From: Ideonella sp.
GTDB taxonomy: Bacteria; Pseudomonadota; Gammaproteobacteria; Burkholderiales; Burkholderiaceae_C
DNA length: 64,000 bases
Direction of reading: 5' to 3'
NCBI GenBank assembly: GCA_016721465.1
Contig: JADKIA010000004.1
Span: 620,001-684,000, forward strand
A program made the translations under genes and the position numbers. The first letter of the stretch is position 1, and every line of letters begins with the position of its first letter. Shown here piece after piece: positions 18,378 through 27,375 of this stretch. The notes beneath the pieces were generated by a model. The model was not told where the DNA came from, ran no database searches, and saw only the letters and a list, made by a program, of their open reading frames with translations.

Positions 18378-19595
18378 ATGCCTGAAACCACCCTGACCCC
18401 ACCCCCCGACCTCCTGATCATCGGCGCTGGGCCCGCCGGGCTGGCCCTGGCCTGCGCCGTGGCCGACGCCGGCCTGCGTGCTCACGTGCTGGAGCAGCAA
18501 GCGCGCGCGGCGCTGGAGCACCCGGCCGAGGATGGCCGCGACATCGCGCTCACCCACCGCTCGCGCAGCATCATGCAGGCGCTGGGCCTGTGGCAGCGCC
18601 TGCCGGTCGAGCACGTCGCTCCGCTGCGCGAGGCAAGGGTGCTCGATGGTGATTCGCCCGACGCGCTGCGCTTTGCCAGCATCGGCAAGGGCGATGAATC
18701 GCTGGGCTGGTTGGTGCCCAACCACCTGATCCGGCAGGCCGCGCTCGAGGCGGCGCTGGCCCGGCCCGGCGTGCGGCTTCAGTGCGACGCGCGCGTGGCC
18801 GCCGTGCAATGCGGTGCGGGCGGCTCCAGCGTCACGCTGGCCGACGGGCAGCGCCTCGGTGCGCCCCTGGTGGTGGCCGCCGACAGCCGCCTGTCGCTGA
18901 CCCGTCGCATGGCGGGCATCGGTGCGTCGATGCACGATTTCGGCCGCAGCGTGGTGGTCGGTCGCGTGGCCCATGAAGGCGACAACCAGGGCATCGCCTG
19001 GGAGTGCTTCCGCTATGGCAACACGCTCGCCTTGTTGCCGATGAACGACCGCCAATGCTCGGCCGTCGTCACGCTGCCCAGCGACAAGGCGCCCGAGTGG
19101 CTGGCCTTGTCGGACGAAGACTTCGCGGCCCGCATCCAGGCGCAAACGGGCGGCAAGCTCGGCACCCTGCGTGCGGCCGGCGCGCGCCACCACTACCCCT
19201 TGGTGGGCGTGTACGCGCACCGCTTTGCCGCAGCAGGCTTCGCGCTGATCGGTGATGCGGCCGTGGGCATGCACCCCGTCACGGCGCACGGCTACAACTT
19301 CGGCCTGTACGGCGTGGAGGTGCTGACACGCGAATTGGCGCAGGCTCGCAAGTCTGGCCGCGCGCTGGGCGCCCTGCCGGTGCTGCAGGCCTATGAGCGT
19401 GAACACCGGCGCACCACGCTGCCGGTGTACCTGGGCACGAACGCGGTGGTGGCCTTGTTCACCGACGAGCGCTCACCGGCCAGGCTGGCGCGGCGTGCGG
19501 TGTTGGCGGTGGCCGAACGCGCGCCCGGGCTGAGCGGCGTGATCAAGCACGCCATCACCCGACAGCTGATGGGTGGCGCGGCGCGCGCGACCTGA
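18378..19595 (+). CDS. UbiH/UbiM-type FAD-dependent aromatic monooxygenase
   Basis: 405 residues from the ATG at 18378; a GTG at 18330 would add 16 residues with no domain content. The FAD-binding dinucleotide fold opens with LLIIGAGPAGLALACAV, and the second FAD motif reads GDAAVGMHPVTAHGYNFGL. In UbiH/UbiF/UbiI this motif usually reads G(N/D)AAHxxHPxxGQGxN; the HPVTAHG form is what I recall from UbiM, the 5-demethoxyubiquinol hydroxylase of some Proteobacteria. The likely role is hydroxylation of a ubiquinone precursor ring. The exact ring position cannot be fixed from sequence. It converges on the 740-residue protein gene. Confidence 0.8.
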   Translation: MPETTLTPPPDLLIIGAGPAGLALACAVADAGLRAHVLEQQARAALEHPAEDGRDIALTHRSRSIMQALGLWQRLPVEHVAPLREARVLDGDSPDALRFASIGKGDESLGWLVPNHLIRQAALEAALARPGVRLQCDARVAAVQCGAGGSSVTLADGQRLGAPLVVAADSRLSLTRRMAGIGASMHDFGRSVVVGRVAHEGDNQGIAWECFRYGNTLALLPMNDRQCSAVVTLPSDKAPEWLALSDEDFAARIQAQTGGKLGTLRAAGARHHYPLVGVYAHRFAAAGFALIGDAAVGMHPVTAHGYNFGLYGVEVLTRELAQARKSGRALGALPVLQAYEREHRRTTLPVYLGTNAVVALFTDERSPARLARRAVLAVAERAPGLSGVIKHAITRQLMGGAARAT

Positions 19596-19622
19596 TCGGC
19601 CGCGGCGCCTGGGGCCCGCCGC

Positions 19623-21845
19623 TCAGCGGAAGGGCTCGGCCCGCACCAGCAAATCGTCGAGGCCCGGCTCGTTCGGATCGCGCGGCTGGCCAGGGTGGAT
19701 GATCGCCACCTGGCAGCTCTCGGCCGCCTCGACCAATTGGCGGTAGGTGCCGGCCGTGAGGTCCTTGATGAAGGCCTGCTTGCGCTCGTCGTAGCCGAAC
19801 ATCCGGTCGTTGATCAGCTGGCATTCGTTGCAACTCGGGCAGCGCGAGGTGTCGATCCAGGCCTCGTCGCGCGATCGCGTCGGCGCCTCTGGTGCGGCCT
19901 CGGCGGGCTCCGGTGCGGCTGGCGCCGTGGCGACCGTGGACGGTGCCTGCACCGCCGCCACCTGCGCTGCCGGCGCTGCCGGCGCCTGTGCCTGTTGCGC
20001 CGCCTGCCATGCGGCCTTTTCGCGCACCAGCAAGCGCTCGGCGTGCGAATCGTGCACGCCACCATGCTCTTGCAGGCGGTGCCACAGCAGCAGGCAGCGG
20101 CGAGTGGCCTGCATCAGCCGGGCATCGACGATCACCCGATGCAGCACGTCGTGGCCATCGACGGCCAGCAAGTACGGCACGCGATGTTGCGCCTCAGGCT
20201 CGGCGAGCGACAGCCAGTCGGCCACCGGCAACATCGCGGCGTTCCAGCGCTCGCGGGGCACCAGCGCGAAGTGCGCGGTGTAGCGCGTGTCGCAGAAGAC
20301 GAAATCGGCAAAGGTGAATGCGCAAGGCTCGGTGCCGTGCTGCAACGCAGGGTCCATGTAGGCCAGGGCCTCGACCGCCCAGTCGTCATCGGGGCAAGGG
20401 TTGTTCTCCAGCGAAAACCGCGTGGCCCAATTGGCGCCGCCCGCTGCGTCGTAGCTGAAGGCCGGGAAGGCCCGTGACTGCATGGCCGCAGCGGCGGTGA
20501 GGTAAGGCGGCAACTGGCTGGCCGGCTGGGCCGATCCAGCAAAGACACTGAACAGCGCCGGTCCGCGACACGCCAGGCCCTGGCCGATCTGCGCGCGCAA
20601 TGCAAACAGGTTGGCGCTGGTCGACTGCAGCACGAACATGCCGCCCAGGCCCATGGCTGCAGTGGCCAGCCGTGCGCTGCGCACCCCGAAGGCGAAGTGA
20701 CCGGTGCCGATCGAAGCCTCTTCGAGCAGATCGGAGGTCTGCACCAGCACCTTCACCGGCAGGCCCGAGGACAGCATCTCCATCAGGTTGGCGTTCTCGG
20801 GCGCGTCGTTGCGGTCCGGCGGGATGCACACCAGGTAGTCCGGGAAGCGCGCCAGATCGTCGGCCGTGAGCGACTGCCCATCGAAGGCCTCGAAGACCAG
20901 GTCGTGTTCGGCCTCCACATAGTGGCCACGGACCTCCAACTCGGAGATCGAGATTGCCTTCACCAACTCGGCCACGTCGTCCAGGCGCTGCCGGAAGGCC
21001 TGCGCCGCCGCGGCGCAGTTGTCGAACACGAAGTCGAGGCAGTCGACGTCCTCGTCGAGCTCGTGCCCGGGCGCGGCAAAAAAGCGCTGCGACTCCAGCA
21101 CGCGCAAGCTGCGCTCCAGTCGCTCGCGCCGAGGGGCCGGCAGCTCGTCGCGCGGCACGCCCTTGCCGACGATGCGCGACAGCATGTCGAAGTCGAACGC
21201 CTCCTGGTGCGACCCACCGAAGGCCGCCTTCAGGCTTTGCGGTTGCCGCCCGGCCTGCGAGTGGCTGTGCGCGGCACGCAGGATGTCCGACAGCTTCAGC
21301 GCCAGTCGGCTCAGGTCGGCGTGGAACTGCCTGGCCTTGGCCCGCCGAGCGGCATGCCAGGCGTGCGTGATCAGCCGCGCCGGCATCTGGTGCGTGCAAC
21401 CCAGCACCTCGCCTTCGGCACTCACGGCACCACCGGCATGCGCCAGCACCTTCTCCATGGTCTCGCCGTCGCGCGCGCCCAGGCGAGATGCGGCCGCGTC
21501 CCACAGCTCGGCCAAAGTGCCGCCAGCGCCCTGCGCCACGTCGGTGCGGATCTCGCGTTCGAGCTGCAAGCCGTGACGGCGCAGCCGCTCGCCCTCGATG
21601 CCTCGCGGCGCCAGGTCCTTGAGCATGGTGTCGACCAGGCTGGACAGCGAGCGCACGAACTCGGGCCCGCTGGCGTGTTGCACCAACACCACCGGAAAGT
21701 CGTGCCGCAGCCCATTCAGGTCACGGTACGGTGCCAGCAGCGCGGGACGCAAATCGACGCCGGCCGTCGACGTCACGCCATCGCCCTGGCGTTGGCCGGT
21801 GAGGTGGAAGATCAGCTGATCCTGGGGCTTGGCATGCATGTCCAT
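19623..21845 (-). CDS. 740-residue protein with C-terminal Cys cluster, in the Kor/Nfn operon
   Basis: I do not recognise the protein as a whole. Residues about 1-330 are mostly helical with no catalytic motif I can name. The middle (about 330-610) has a stretch GQGLACRGPALFSVFAGS followed by LPPYLTAAAAMQSRAF, resembling the last part of the thiamine domain of pyruvate:ferredoxin oxidoreductase; this resemblance is by eye. A low-complexity Ala/Pro linker follows (about residues 615-660). The last 80 residues hold CPSCNECQLINDRMFGYD and then a distant Cys (ESCQVAIIHPG), the spacing of a one-cluster [4Fe-4S] ferredoxin-like domain. It comes 44 bases after korB, last gene of the operon, and may be a large electron acceptor or a fourth subunit. 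Confidence 0.75.
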   Translation of the reverse strand: MDMHAKPQDQLIFHLTGQRQGDGVTSTAGVDLRPALLAPYRDLNGLRHDFPVVLVQHASGPEFVRSLSSLVDTMLKDLAPRGIEGERLRRHGLQLEREIRTDVAQGAGGTLAELWDAAASRLGARDGETMEKVLAHAGGAVSAEGEVLGCTHQMPARLITHAWHAARRAKARQFHADLSRLALKLSDILRAAHSHSQAGRQPQSLKAAFGGSHQEAFDFDMLSRIVGKGVPRDELPAPRRERLERSLRVLESQRFFAAPGHELDEDVDCLDFVFDNCAAAAQAFRQRLDDVAELVKAISISELEVRGHYVEAEHDLVFEAFDGQSLTADDLARFPDYLVCIPPDRNDAPENANLMEMLSSGLPVKVLVQTSDLLEEASIGTGHFAFGVRSARLATAAMGLGGMFVLQSTSANLFALRAQIGQGLACRGPALFSVFAGSAQPASQLPPYLTAAAAMQSRAFPAFSYDAAGGANWATRFSLENNPCPDDDWAVEALAYMDPALQHGTEPCAFTFADFVFCDTRYTAHFALVPRERWNAAMLPVADWLSLAEPEAQHRVPYLLAVDGHDVLHRVIVDARLMQATRRCLLLWHRLQEHGGVHDSHAERLLVREKAAWQAAQQAQAPAAPAAQVAAVQAPSTVATAPAAPEPAEAAPEAPTRSRDEAWIDTSRCPSCNECQLINDRMFGYDERKQAFIKDLTAGTYRQLVEAAESCQVAIIHPGQPRDPNEPGLDDLLVRAEPFR

Positions 21846-21889
21846 GACACGTTCTCGTTGTGGGTTGACCGCTGCAGCGAAGCGCAGGC

Positions 21890-22879
21890 TCAGGCGGCCT
21901 GCGGCGAGGGCTCTTCGCCCTCGGGCCAGACGGTGTACTTGTCGAACTCGCGGTTCAGGCCAGCGCGGATGTATTCCGGCGAGCGCATCTGGCCGGCATG
22001 CCGCAGGTCTTCGTAGCAGGGCGCATCCGGGTTGCGGTAGAGGATGCCCACCGGGATCGGGTCATCCATCGAGGCGATTTCGCGGGCACGGTCGATGTTG
22101 ATCGGGTCGTGCGGGCGCTGGTTGCGGTAGGTGCTGGACAGGCTGGGGCTGAGCTGCAGGCCATCCGGGTGCGTGAGCAGCATGGTGCGCTGCGGATCGT
22201 GCAGCCACGGGTCGAAGGCCTTGGGCATGAACTCCGGGCACCGCTGCAGGATGCGAACGAACGAGAAGCCGCGGTGCTTGAACGCCGCGCGCATGATGTC
22301 GTAGAGCACTTCGGGCACCCAGTCCACGCCTTGCGCCACAAACGATGCCCCCTGCACGCCCAGCGTCACCGTCAGCGGGTTCATCGGCTCCAGCGTCGCG
22401 CCGTAGGGCGTGGTGTTGCTCTTCAGGCCACGCGGTGAAGTCGGCGAGGCCTGCTTCTTGGTCAGGCCGTAGACGTGGTTGTCGTGCAACACGACGGTGA
22501 TGTTCATGTTGTAGCGGATGGCGTGGATCCAGTGCGCGGCGCCGATGCTGCAGCAGTCGCCGTCGCCGGTGCTGACGAACACGTTCAGGTCCGGCCGGGC
22601 CATCTTGATGCCCTCGGCGACCGGGAACGCGCGGCCGTGGATGCCGTGAAAACCGTAGGTCTTCATGTAGTGCGGCAGCCGGCTCGAGCAGCCGATGCCG
22701 GAGACGAACACGGTGTTCTCGGGCGCCAGATCCTCTTCGCTGCACAAGCGCTGCATGGCCGCGAGGATGGCGTTGTCACCGCAGCCGCTGCACCAGCGCG
22801 GCACGCCGCCCTGGTATTCCTCGAGGGCGTGGTGTTCCTCGTGCAGCTTGATCACGCACTGGCTCAGGGAGCGATTCAT
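21890..22879 (-). CDS. korB: 2-oxoacid:ferredoxin oxidoreductase beta subunit (copy A)
   Basis: 329 residues. The [4Fe-4S] pair appears in PRWCSGCGDNAIL and a further Cys in SGIGCSSRLPHY; the thiamine diphosphate motif is STGDGDCCSIGAAHW with the downstream Asn in LHDNHVYGLTKKQ. With the alpha subunit it decarboxylates a 2-oxoacid, probably 2-oxoglutarate, to the acyl-CoA and reduces ferredoxin. The ATG at 22879 overlaps the korA stop by four bases and has AGAAGGG just upstream. Its closest relation in the window is the copy B korB, but the two diverge strongly outside the motifs, so this is not a recent duplication. Confidence 0.93.
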   Translation of the reverse strand: MNRSLSQCVIKLHEEHHALEEYQGGVPRWCSGCGDNAILAAMQRLCSEEDLAPENTVFVSGIGCSSRLPHYMKTYGFHGIHGRAFPVAEGIKMARPDLNVFVSTGDGDCCSIGAAHWIHAIRYNMNITVVLHDNHVYGLTKKQASPTSPRGLKSNTTPYGATLEPMNPLTVTLGVQGASFVAQGVDWVPEVLYDIMRAAFKHRGFSFVRILQRCPEFMPKAFDPWLHDPQRTMLLTHPDGLQLSPSLSSTYRNQRPHDPINIDRAREIASMDDPIPVGILYRNPDAPCYEDLRHAGQMRSPEYIRAGLNREFDKYTVWPEGEEPSPQAA

Positions 22880-24777
22880 GATGATTGGCCCTTCTTTTGC
22901 AAGGCAAGCCGCACGACGCGGCAGATGTCGCCGGGCTTGATGGGCTGGCCGCGCGCTTCGCTCCAGCAATCGATATCGACCAGGAAACGCGAACGCAGCA
23001 TCATGGCCAGCGCCGAGTAGCGGCGGTTGTCCTCGTCGATCAGCTCGTCCTCGAGGCGGTCGGACCAGTTGCCCTCGATCGTCATCACCTGCTTGAAGCG
23101 CCGGAGGATCTCGCGGATGCCCGAAGGCATCGGCTGGATGAAACGCAGGTGCATCGACGACACCGCCAGGCCTTCGGCCCGCAGCCGGCTCACCGCCTCT
23201 TCGATCGCACCCATGGTGCTGCCCCAGCCGATCAGCAGCATGTCGCCATCATCGCCACCGACCACCGGCGGCGCCTTCAGCGTCTTCTGCAGTGCCGCGA
23301 GCTTCAGGCTGCGTGCGCGCAGGCCTTCCTCGTTGATGCTGGGGTCGTAGGCCACCTTGCTGTTGCGGTCGTGGGCCAGACCGGTGAGCGTGTGCATGCC
23401 CCCCGGCTGACCGGGCTGGAAGCGGCGCGACAGGCCGGTGACCGGATCCCAGTCGTAGGGCTTGGCGCCGGGCGGCACGGGCGTCTGGTCGACCGGTGGC
23501 GCCAGCCACTCCTCGCTGAACTGCGGGCGCGGGAAGGGTTGCTGCGCCGTCGACAGACTGGCGTCCGACAGCACCACCACCACCATGCCGAAGGTCTCGG
23601 CGATCTTGCGCGCGGTGATCACCGAGTAGAAGCAATCCTCGATGCTGCAGGGTGCCATCACCACCTTGGGCGCATCGCCATGGCTGCCGAACACGGCCGC
23701 CGGCAGATCACCCTGCTCCACCTTGGTGGGCTGGCCGGTGCTGGGCCCACCGCGCTGCACGTTGACGACCACCAGCGGGATCTCGGCCATCACCGCCAGG
23801 CCGATCGCCTCCTGCTTGAGCGAGTAGCCCGGCCCCGAGGTGATGGTCACCGCGCACTTGCCGGCATAGGACGCACCGATGGCAAACGCACAGGCAGCGA
23901 TCTCGTCCTCGGCCTGGTGCACCAGGCCGCCGACCTTCTCGAACACCTCGCTCAGGTAGTGCGAGGCCGAGGTGGCCGGTGTGATCGGGTACATGGCACA
24001 GATGTCCATGCCCGAGGCCATCACGCCCAAGGCGATGGCCGTGTTGCCGTTGATCACGATCTGCGCCTGACTCGAGCGCTGCGCCGGAATGCGGTACTTG
24101 AAGTCAAGGTGGGCCTCGCCCCAGGCCGCACCGGCTTCGTACAGCGCGACGTTGCTCTGGATGACCTTGTCGTCCTTCTTGCCGAAGATGCGTGCAATCT
24201 GCTCGCGTGCCAGGCCGGCGTCCAGGCCGTACAGGTTGCACAGCAGCCCGAGCACGAACATGTTCTTGCCCTTGCGCGGATCGCTCACCAGTTCCTTGCA
24301 CCGGTCCTCGAGCGGCACCTCGAAGACCTTGTAGCCATCGCCGCGCAGCGCCTCGACCGTCTTGACATAGGAGCTGACCACGGTCGGATCGCGGTGCTGG
24401 CGCCACATGCTCTCCAGCAGGATCGTGGCGCCGGGCTTGAGCTCCTTGGCCTGGACGCGGCCGATCAGCACCTGCTCGTTGAAGGCCACCACCAGGTCGG
24501 TCTGGTCGCCGCCGTTGGTGACGCGCTGCGAACCGATGCGGATGCGGATGCCACTGGCGCCGGCCACGCTGCGCGCCGGCGGCTGGATCTCGGCCGGGAT
24601 GATCTCGGTGGTCCAGATGCCGTTGCCCATGCGCGCCGCGATGGCCGCCAGCGACTGGCCGCAGCGCTGGGCGCCTTCGCCCGAATCGCTGATGACCTCG
24701 ACGATGTGTTCGGCAATCGACTGCGCCGCAGGCGTGGCCTTGGCCACAGGTGGATCGAGCGTGAGCGTGCTGTTCAT
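22876..24777 (-). CDS. korA: 2-oxoacid:ferredoxin oxidoreductase alpha subunit, gamma-alpha fusion (copy A)
   Basis: 633 residues. The N-terminal 200 residues are the gamma domain (AIAARMGNGIWTTEI, then VAFNEQVLIGRV); the rest is the alpha domain with MDICAMYPITPATSASHY, AEDEIAACAFAIGASYAG and TITSGPGYSLKQEAIG, all typical of KorA. The two-gene form with fused gamma-alpha is the usual bacterial KGOR design. The start has GAGGA at 24786-24790, inside the end of the Nfn-like gene. Operon order is NfnS-like, NfnL-like, korA, korB, 740-residue protein. Substrate preference for 2-oxoglutarate over pyruvate is inferred from family only. Confidence 0.93.
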   Translation of the reverse strand: MNSTLTLDPPVAKATPAAQSIAEHIVEVISDSGEGAQRCGQSLAAIAARMGNGIWTTEIIPAEIQPPARSVAGASGIRIRIGSQRVTNGGDQTDLVVAFNEQVLIGRVQAKELKPGATILLESMWRQHRDPTVVSSYVKTVEALRGDGYKVFEVPLEDRCKELVSDPRKGKNMFVLGLLCNLYGLDAGLAREQIARIFGKKDDKVIQSNVALYEAGAAWGEAHLDFKYRIPAQRSSQAQIVINGNTAIALGVMASGMDICAMYPITPATSASHYLSEVFEKVGGLVHQAEDEIAACAFAIGASYAGKCAVTITSGPGYSLKQEAIGLAVMAEIPLVVVNVQRGGPSTGQPTKVEQGDLPAAVFGSHGDAPKVVMAPCSIEDCFYSVITARKIAETFGMVVVVLSDASLSTAQQPFPRPQFSEEWLAPPVDQTPVPPGAKPYDWDPVTGLSRRFQPGQPGGMHTLTGLAHDRNSKVAYDPSINEEGLRARSLKLAALQKTLKAPPVVGGDDGDMLLIGWGSTMGAIEEAVSRLRAEGLAVSSMHLRFIQPMPSGIREILRRFKQVMTIEGNWSDRLEDELIDEDNRRYSALAMMLRSRFLVDIDCWSEARGQPIKPGDICRVVRLALQKKGQSS

Positions 24778-24788
24778 GGGGGGGGTCC

Positions 24789-26294
24789 TCAGGCCAGGTG
24801 AACGCGGGCGAATCCGCGTTCACGGCGGTCGATGCCGAAGAGACGATCGGCGGCGGCGTTGCTGTCGGGAAGGTAGACGGAGTCGGTGTCGCGCAGGCCC
24901 AGGTAGGCCTTCATGCCACGCGCCGCCTTGCGGCCGGCGCCCATGGCCTCGATCACGGTGGCGGCGCCGGTGACGATGTCACCACCGGCATAGACGCCCG
25001 CGATCGAGGTGGCCAGGTCGGCGTCGGTGGCGATGTAGCCACGCTTGTCGAGCTTCAGGCCCGAGGTCTGCCCCAGGATGGGGTTGGCATTGGTGCCGAT
25101 CGCGAACACCACCATGTCGCATTCGAACTCGAACGCGCTGCCATGCACGGCCACCGGACGCCGCCGGCCCGACGCATCGGGCTCGCCGAGCTCCATGCGC
25201 TCGCAGCGCATCGCGCGCACATTGTGGTTGGCGTCGCCCAGCAGTTCGACCGGGCTGGTCAGCCACTGGAAGTCGACGCCCTCTTGCTGCGCGTGGTGGA
25301 TCTCCTCGGCGCGCGCCGGCGCCTCGGCCGCGCTGCGCCGGTAGATGCAGTAGACCTTGTCGGCACCCACCCGCAGCGAGACACGCATCGCGTCCATCGC
25401 GGTGTTGCCGGCACCGATCACCGCGACTCGCTTGCCCGGCTGCAAGGGCGTGTCGAAATTCGGAAAGTCGCGCCCGCGCATCAGGTTGCAGCGGGTCAGC
25501 CACTCGTTGGCCGACAGCACGCCACCCAGTGATTCACCCGGGATGCCCATGAAGCTGGGGTAGCCCGCGCCGGTGCCGATGAACACCGCGTGGAACCCCA
25601 TTTCGGTGAGCATCTGCTCCACGGTGAACAGCCGGCCGACCAAGGTGTTGCACTCGAACCGGATGCCCAGGCGCGTGAGCTTCTCGATCTCGACATCGAC
25701 CACGCGGTTGGGCAGGCGGAAGTCGGGGATGCCGTACTTGAGCACGCCGCCCGGCTCGTGGAAGGCCTCGTACACGGTGACCTCGCAGCCGGCCTTGGCC
25801 ATGTCGGCCGCGCAGGCCATGCCCGCCGGGCCGGAGCCGACGATGCCGACCTTGAAATGGTTGCGCTCGATGTAGGGCACGTTGGCCCAGCCTTCGGCAA
25901 TGGCCATGTCGCCGACGAAACGCTCGAGCCGGCCGATGGCCACCGGCTCCAGCGACTCACCCACGGTGCACACACCCTCGCATTGGTTCTCCTGCGGACA
26001 GACGCGGCCACACACCGAAGGCAGCAGGTTGGTGTCGGTGATCACGTCGTAGGCGCCGTGGAAGTTCTTGCCCGCCATCTTCAGGATGAAGCCCGGAATG
26101 TCGATGCCCACCGGGCAGCCCCGCACGCAGGGCCGGTCGGCGCAGTCCAGACAGCGCTCGGCCTCGAGCAGCGCGTCCTCCAGCCGGTAGCCGCAGGCCA
26201 CCTCTTCGAAATTCTTGACGCGTGCCTCGGGGCTCTGCTCGGGCATGGCCGTGCGGGCCTGCGGGATGGTGCGGATCGTCTTCTTCTTGGCCAT
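24789..26294 (-). CDS. NfnL/GltD-type FAD-dependent NAD(P)H oxidoreductase
   Basis: 501 residues. The N-terminal region has Cys groups for two [4Fe-4S] clusters (CLDCADRPCVRGCPVGIDIP, then SVCGRVCPQ and CEGVCTVG). An FAD fold follows (VGIVGSGPAGMACAADMAKA), then an NAD(P) fold (VAVIGAGNTAMDAMRVSL), and a final FAD motif (GVYAGGDIVTGAATV). This is the GltD/NfnL family. Directly after an NfnS-like gene it most resembles NfnAB, the ferredoxin:NADP/NADH bifurcating enzyme. The alternative is a simple NADPH:ferredoxin reductase. AGGAG at 26301-26305 sets the start. No glutamate synthase large subunit lies in the window, which argues against a GltBD role. Confidence 0.9.
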   Translation of the reverse strand: MAKKKTIRTIPQARTAMPEQSPEARVKNFEEVACGYRLEDALLEAERCLDCADRPCVRGCPVGIDIPGFILKMAGKNFHGAYDVITDTNLLPSVCGRVCPQENQCEGVCTVGESLEPVAIGRLERFVGDMAIAEGWANVPYIERNHFKVGIVGSGPAGMACAADMAKAGCEVTVYEAFHEPGGVLKYGIPDFRLPNRVVDVEIEKLTRLGIRFECNTLVGRLFTVEQMLTEMGFHAVFIGTGAGYPSFMGIPGESLGGVLSANEWLTRCNLMRGRDFPNFDTPLQPGKRVAVIGAGNTAMDAMRVSLRVGADKVYCIYRRSAAEAPARAEEIHHAQQEGVDFQWLTSPVELLGDANHNVRAMRCERMELGEPDASGRRRPVAVHGSAFEFECDMVVFAIGTNANPILGQTSGLKLDKRGYIATDADLATSIAGVYAGGDIVTGAATVIEAMGAGRKAARGMKAYLGLRDTDSVYLPDSNAAADRLFGIDRRERGFARVHLA

Positions 26295-26324
26295 CGTCGG
26301 CTCCTGCTCGCGTTGTCTGGTGGG

Positions 26325-27185
26325 TCAGTGCCCGGCACCACCGCGGATGCGGCAGCTTTCCTTCCAGCTTTCCAGCGCGGCCTGCTCGGTCGGCTTGTAG
26401 CGTCCGAGTCGGGCCATGAGGTCGTCGAAATCAACCTGGTGACCGTCGAAATCCGGCCCGTCGACACAGGCGAACTTGATCTGCTCGCCGATCTTCACGC
26501 GGCAGCCGCCGCACATGCCGGTGCCGTCGACCATCACCGGGTTCAGGCTGACCATGGTCTTGATGCCGTGCGCGCGCGTGGCGTCGGCGCAGCCCTTCAT
26601 CATGATCGGCGGGCCGATGGCCACCACCTCGTCGATGTCGGCGTGCTTGGCGATGGCCTGCTTGATGCCCTCGGTGACCAGGCCCTTGATGCCGGCCGAG
26701 CCATCGTCGGTGCAGACGATCAGTTCATCGCAGCAGGCGCGGAACTTGTCTTCCCAGAACATCAGCGCCCGGTTTCGAAATCCCAGCACGCCAATGACGT
26801 AGGCGCCGCTGTCCTTGTAGGCGCGCGCCTGCGGGTAGATCGGCGCCACCCCGAGGCCGCCGCCGACGCAGACCACCTTCTTCGCCTGGCCGACGTGGCT
26901 GGGGATGCCCATCGGACCCACCATCGCATGCAGGTGCGTGCCGACCCGGCAGTTCTGCTGCATCTCGCGGGTGGTCTTGCCCACGGCTTGAATGACCAGT
27001 GTGATGGTGCCCTTGTCGCGGTCGAAGTCGGCGATGGTCAGCGGAATGCGCTCACCATGTTCATGCTCCATCACGATGACGAACTGGCCAGGCTTGGCTG
27101 CCTTGGCCATCTGCGGGTGCAGGATCTCCAGCAGATAGGTGACGTCGGAGAAATCCGAGCGCGAGACGATCTCGAAATTGGACAT
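26325..27185 (-). CDS. NfnS-like ferredoxin-NADP(H) reductase subunit
   Basis: 286 residues. An FAD-binding barrel comes first (AKPGQFVIVMEHEHGERIPL), then an NAD(P)-binding half (VVCVGGGLGVAPIYPQARAY), and a C-terminal [2Fe-2S]-type Cys set (DGTGMCGGCRVKI and a later Cys in IKFACVDGP). The whole matches the sulfide dehydrogenase beta / NfnA family. It is paired with the NfnL-like gene 30 bases downstream. The ATG at 27185 is preceded by AAGGGG; the frame is open a further 21 codons, but those are Arg-rich and lack a ribosome site. First gene of the operon behind the FNR-type promoter, so probably induced when oxygen falls. Confidence 0.9.
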   Translation of the reverse strand: MSNFEIVSRSDFSDVTYLLEILHPQMAKAAKPGQFVIVMEHEHGERIPLTIADFDRDKGTITLVIQAVGKTTREMQQNCRVGTHLHAMVGPMGIPSHVGQAKKVVCVGGGLGVAPIYPQARAYKDSGAYVIGVLGFRNRALMFWEDKFRACCDELIVCTDDGSAGIKGLVTEGIKQAIAKHADIDEVVAIGPPIMMKGCADATRAHGIKTMVSLNPVMVDGTGMCGGCRVKIGEQIKFACVDGPDFDGHQVDFDDLMARLGRYKPTEQAALESWKESCRIRGGAGH

Positions 27186-27285
27186 GGCAACCCCTTGGGT
27201 TGCGGTTCTCCGTCGACGTGGCTGCTCGCCTTGTGCGCGGGAAGTCACGCCAAGGCCGGAAGCCGCGTGATCAGTGTCAGCGCAC

Positions 27286-27326
27286 AGCCTAACGAGCCTC
27301 GCCCGTCACCCCTTGAGGCAGGTCAA
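27286..27326 (-). promoter_or_regulatory. FNR/ANR-type box with class II spacing
   Basis: Bases 27313-27326 read TTGAGGCAGGTCAA, a TTGA-N6-TCAA palindrome fitting the FNR/Anr consensus (TTGAT-N4-ATCAA). On the minus strand a weak -10 (TAGGCT, 27286-27291) lies so that transcription would begin near 27279, putting the box centre about 41 bases upstream, the standard class II activator position. The NfnS-like start codon is about 94 bases further. The upstream neighbour on the same strand is the CBS gene, so this site separates the two Kor operons. Confidence 0.55.
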
Positions 27327-27375
27327 TCGAGACCGAATCCGACGCACCAAGACAGCACTTTTCGAACACCGGCCA

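Noticed and set aside
22885..24801. Plus-strand open frame of over 600 codons opposite korA copy A
   Set aside because: Composition is shadow-like (runs of His/Arg/Leu/Ala) and the minus strand holds a gene with clear motifs.
24789..26294. Assignment as GltD, the glutamate synthase small subunit
   Set aside because: No GltB large subunit lies in the window, and the neighbour is an NfnS-like gene, so an NfnL-type role fits better.
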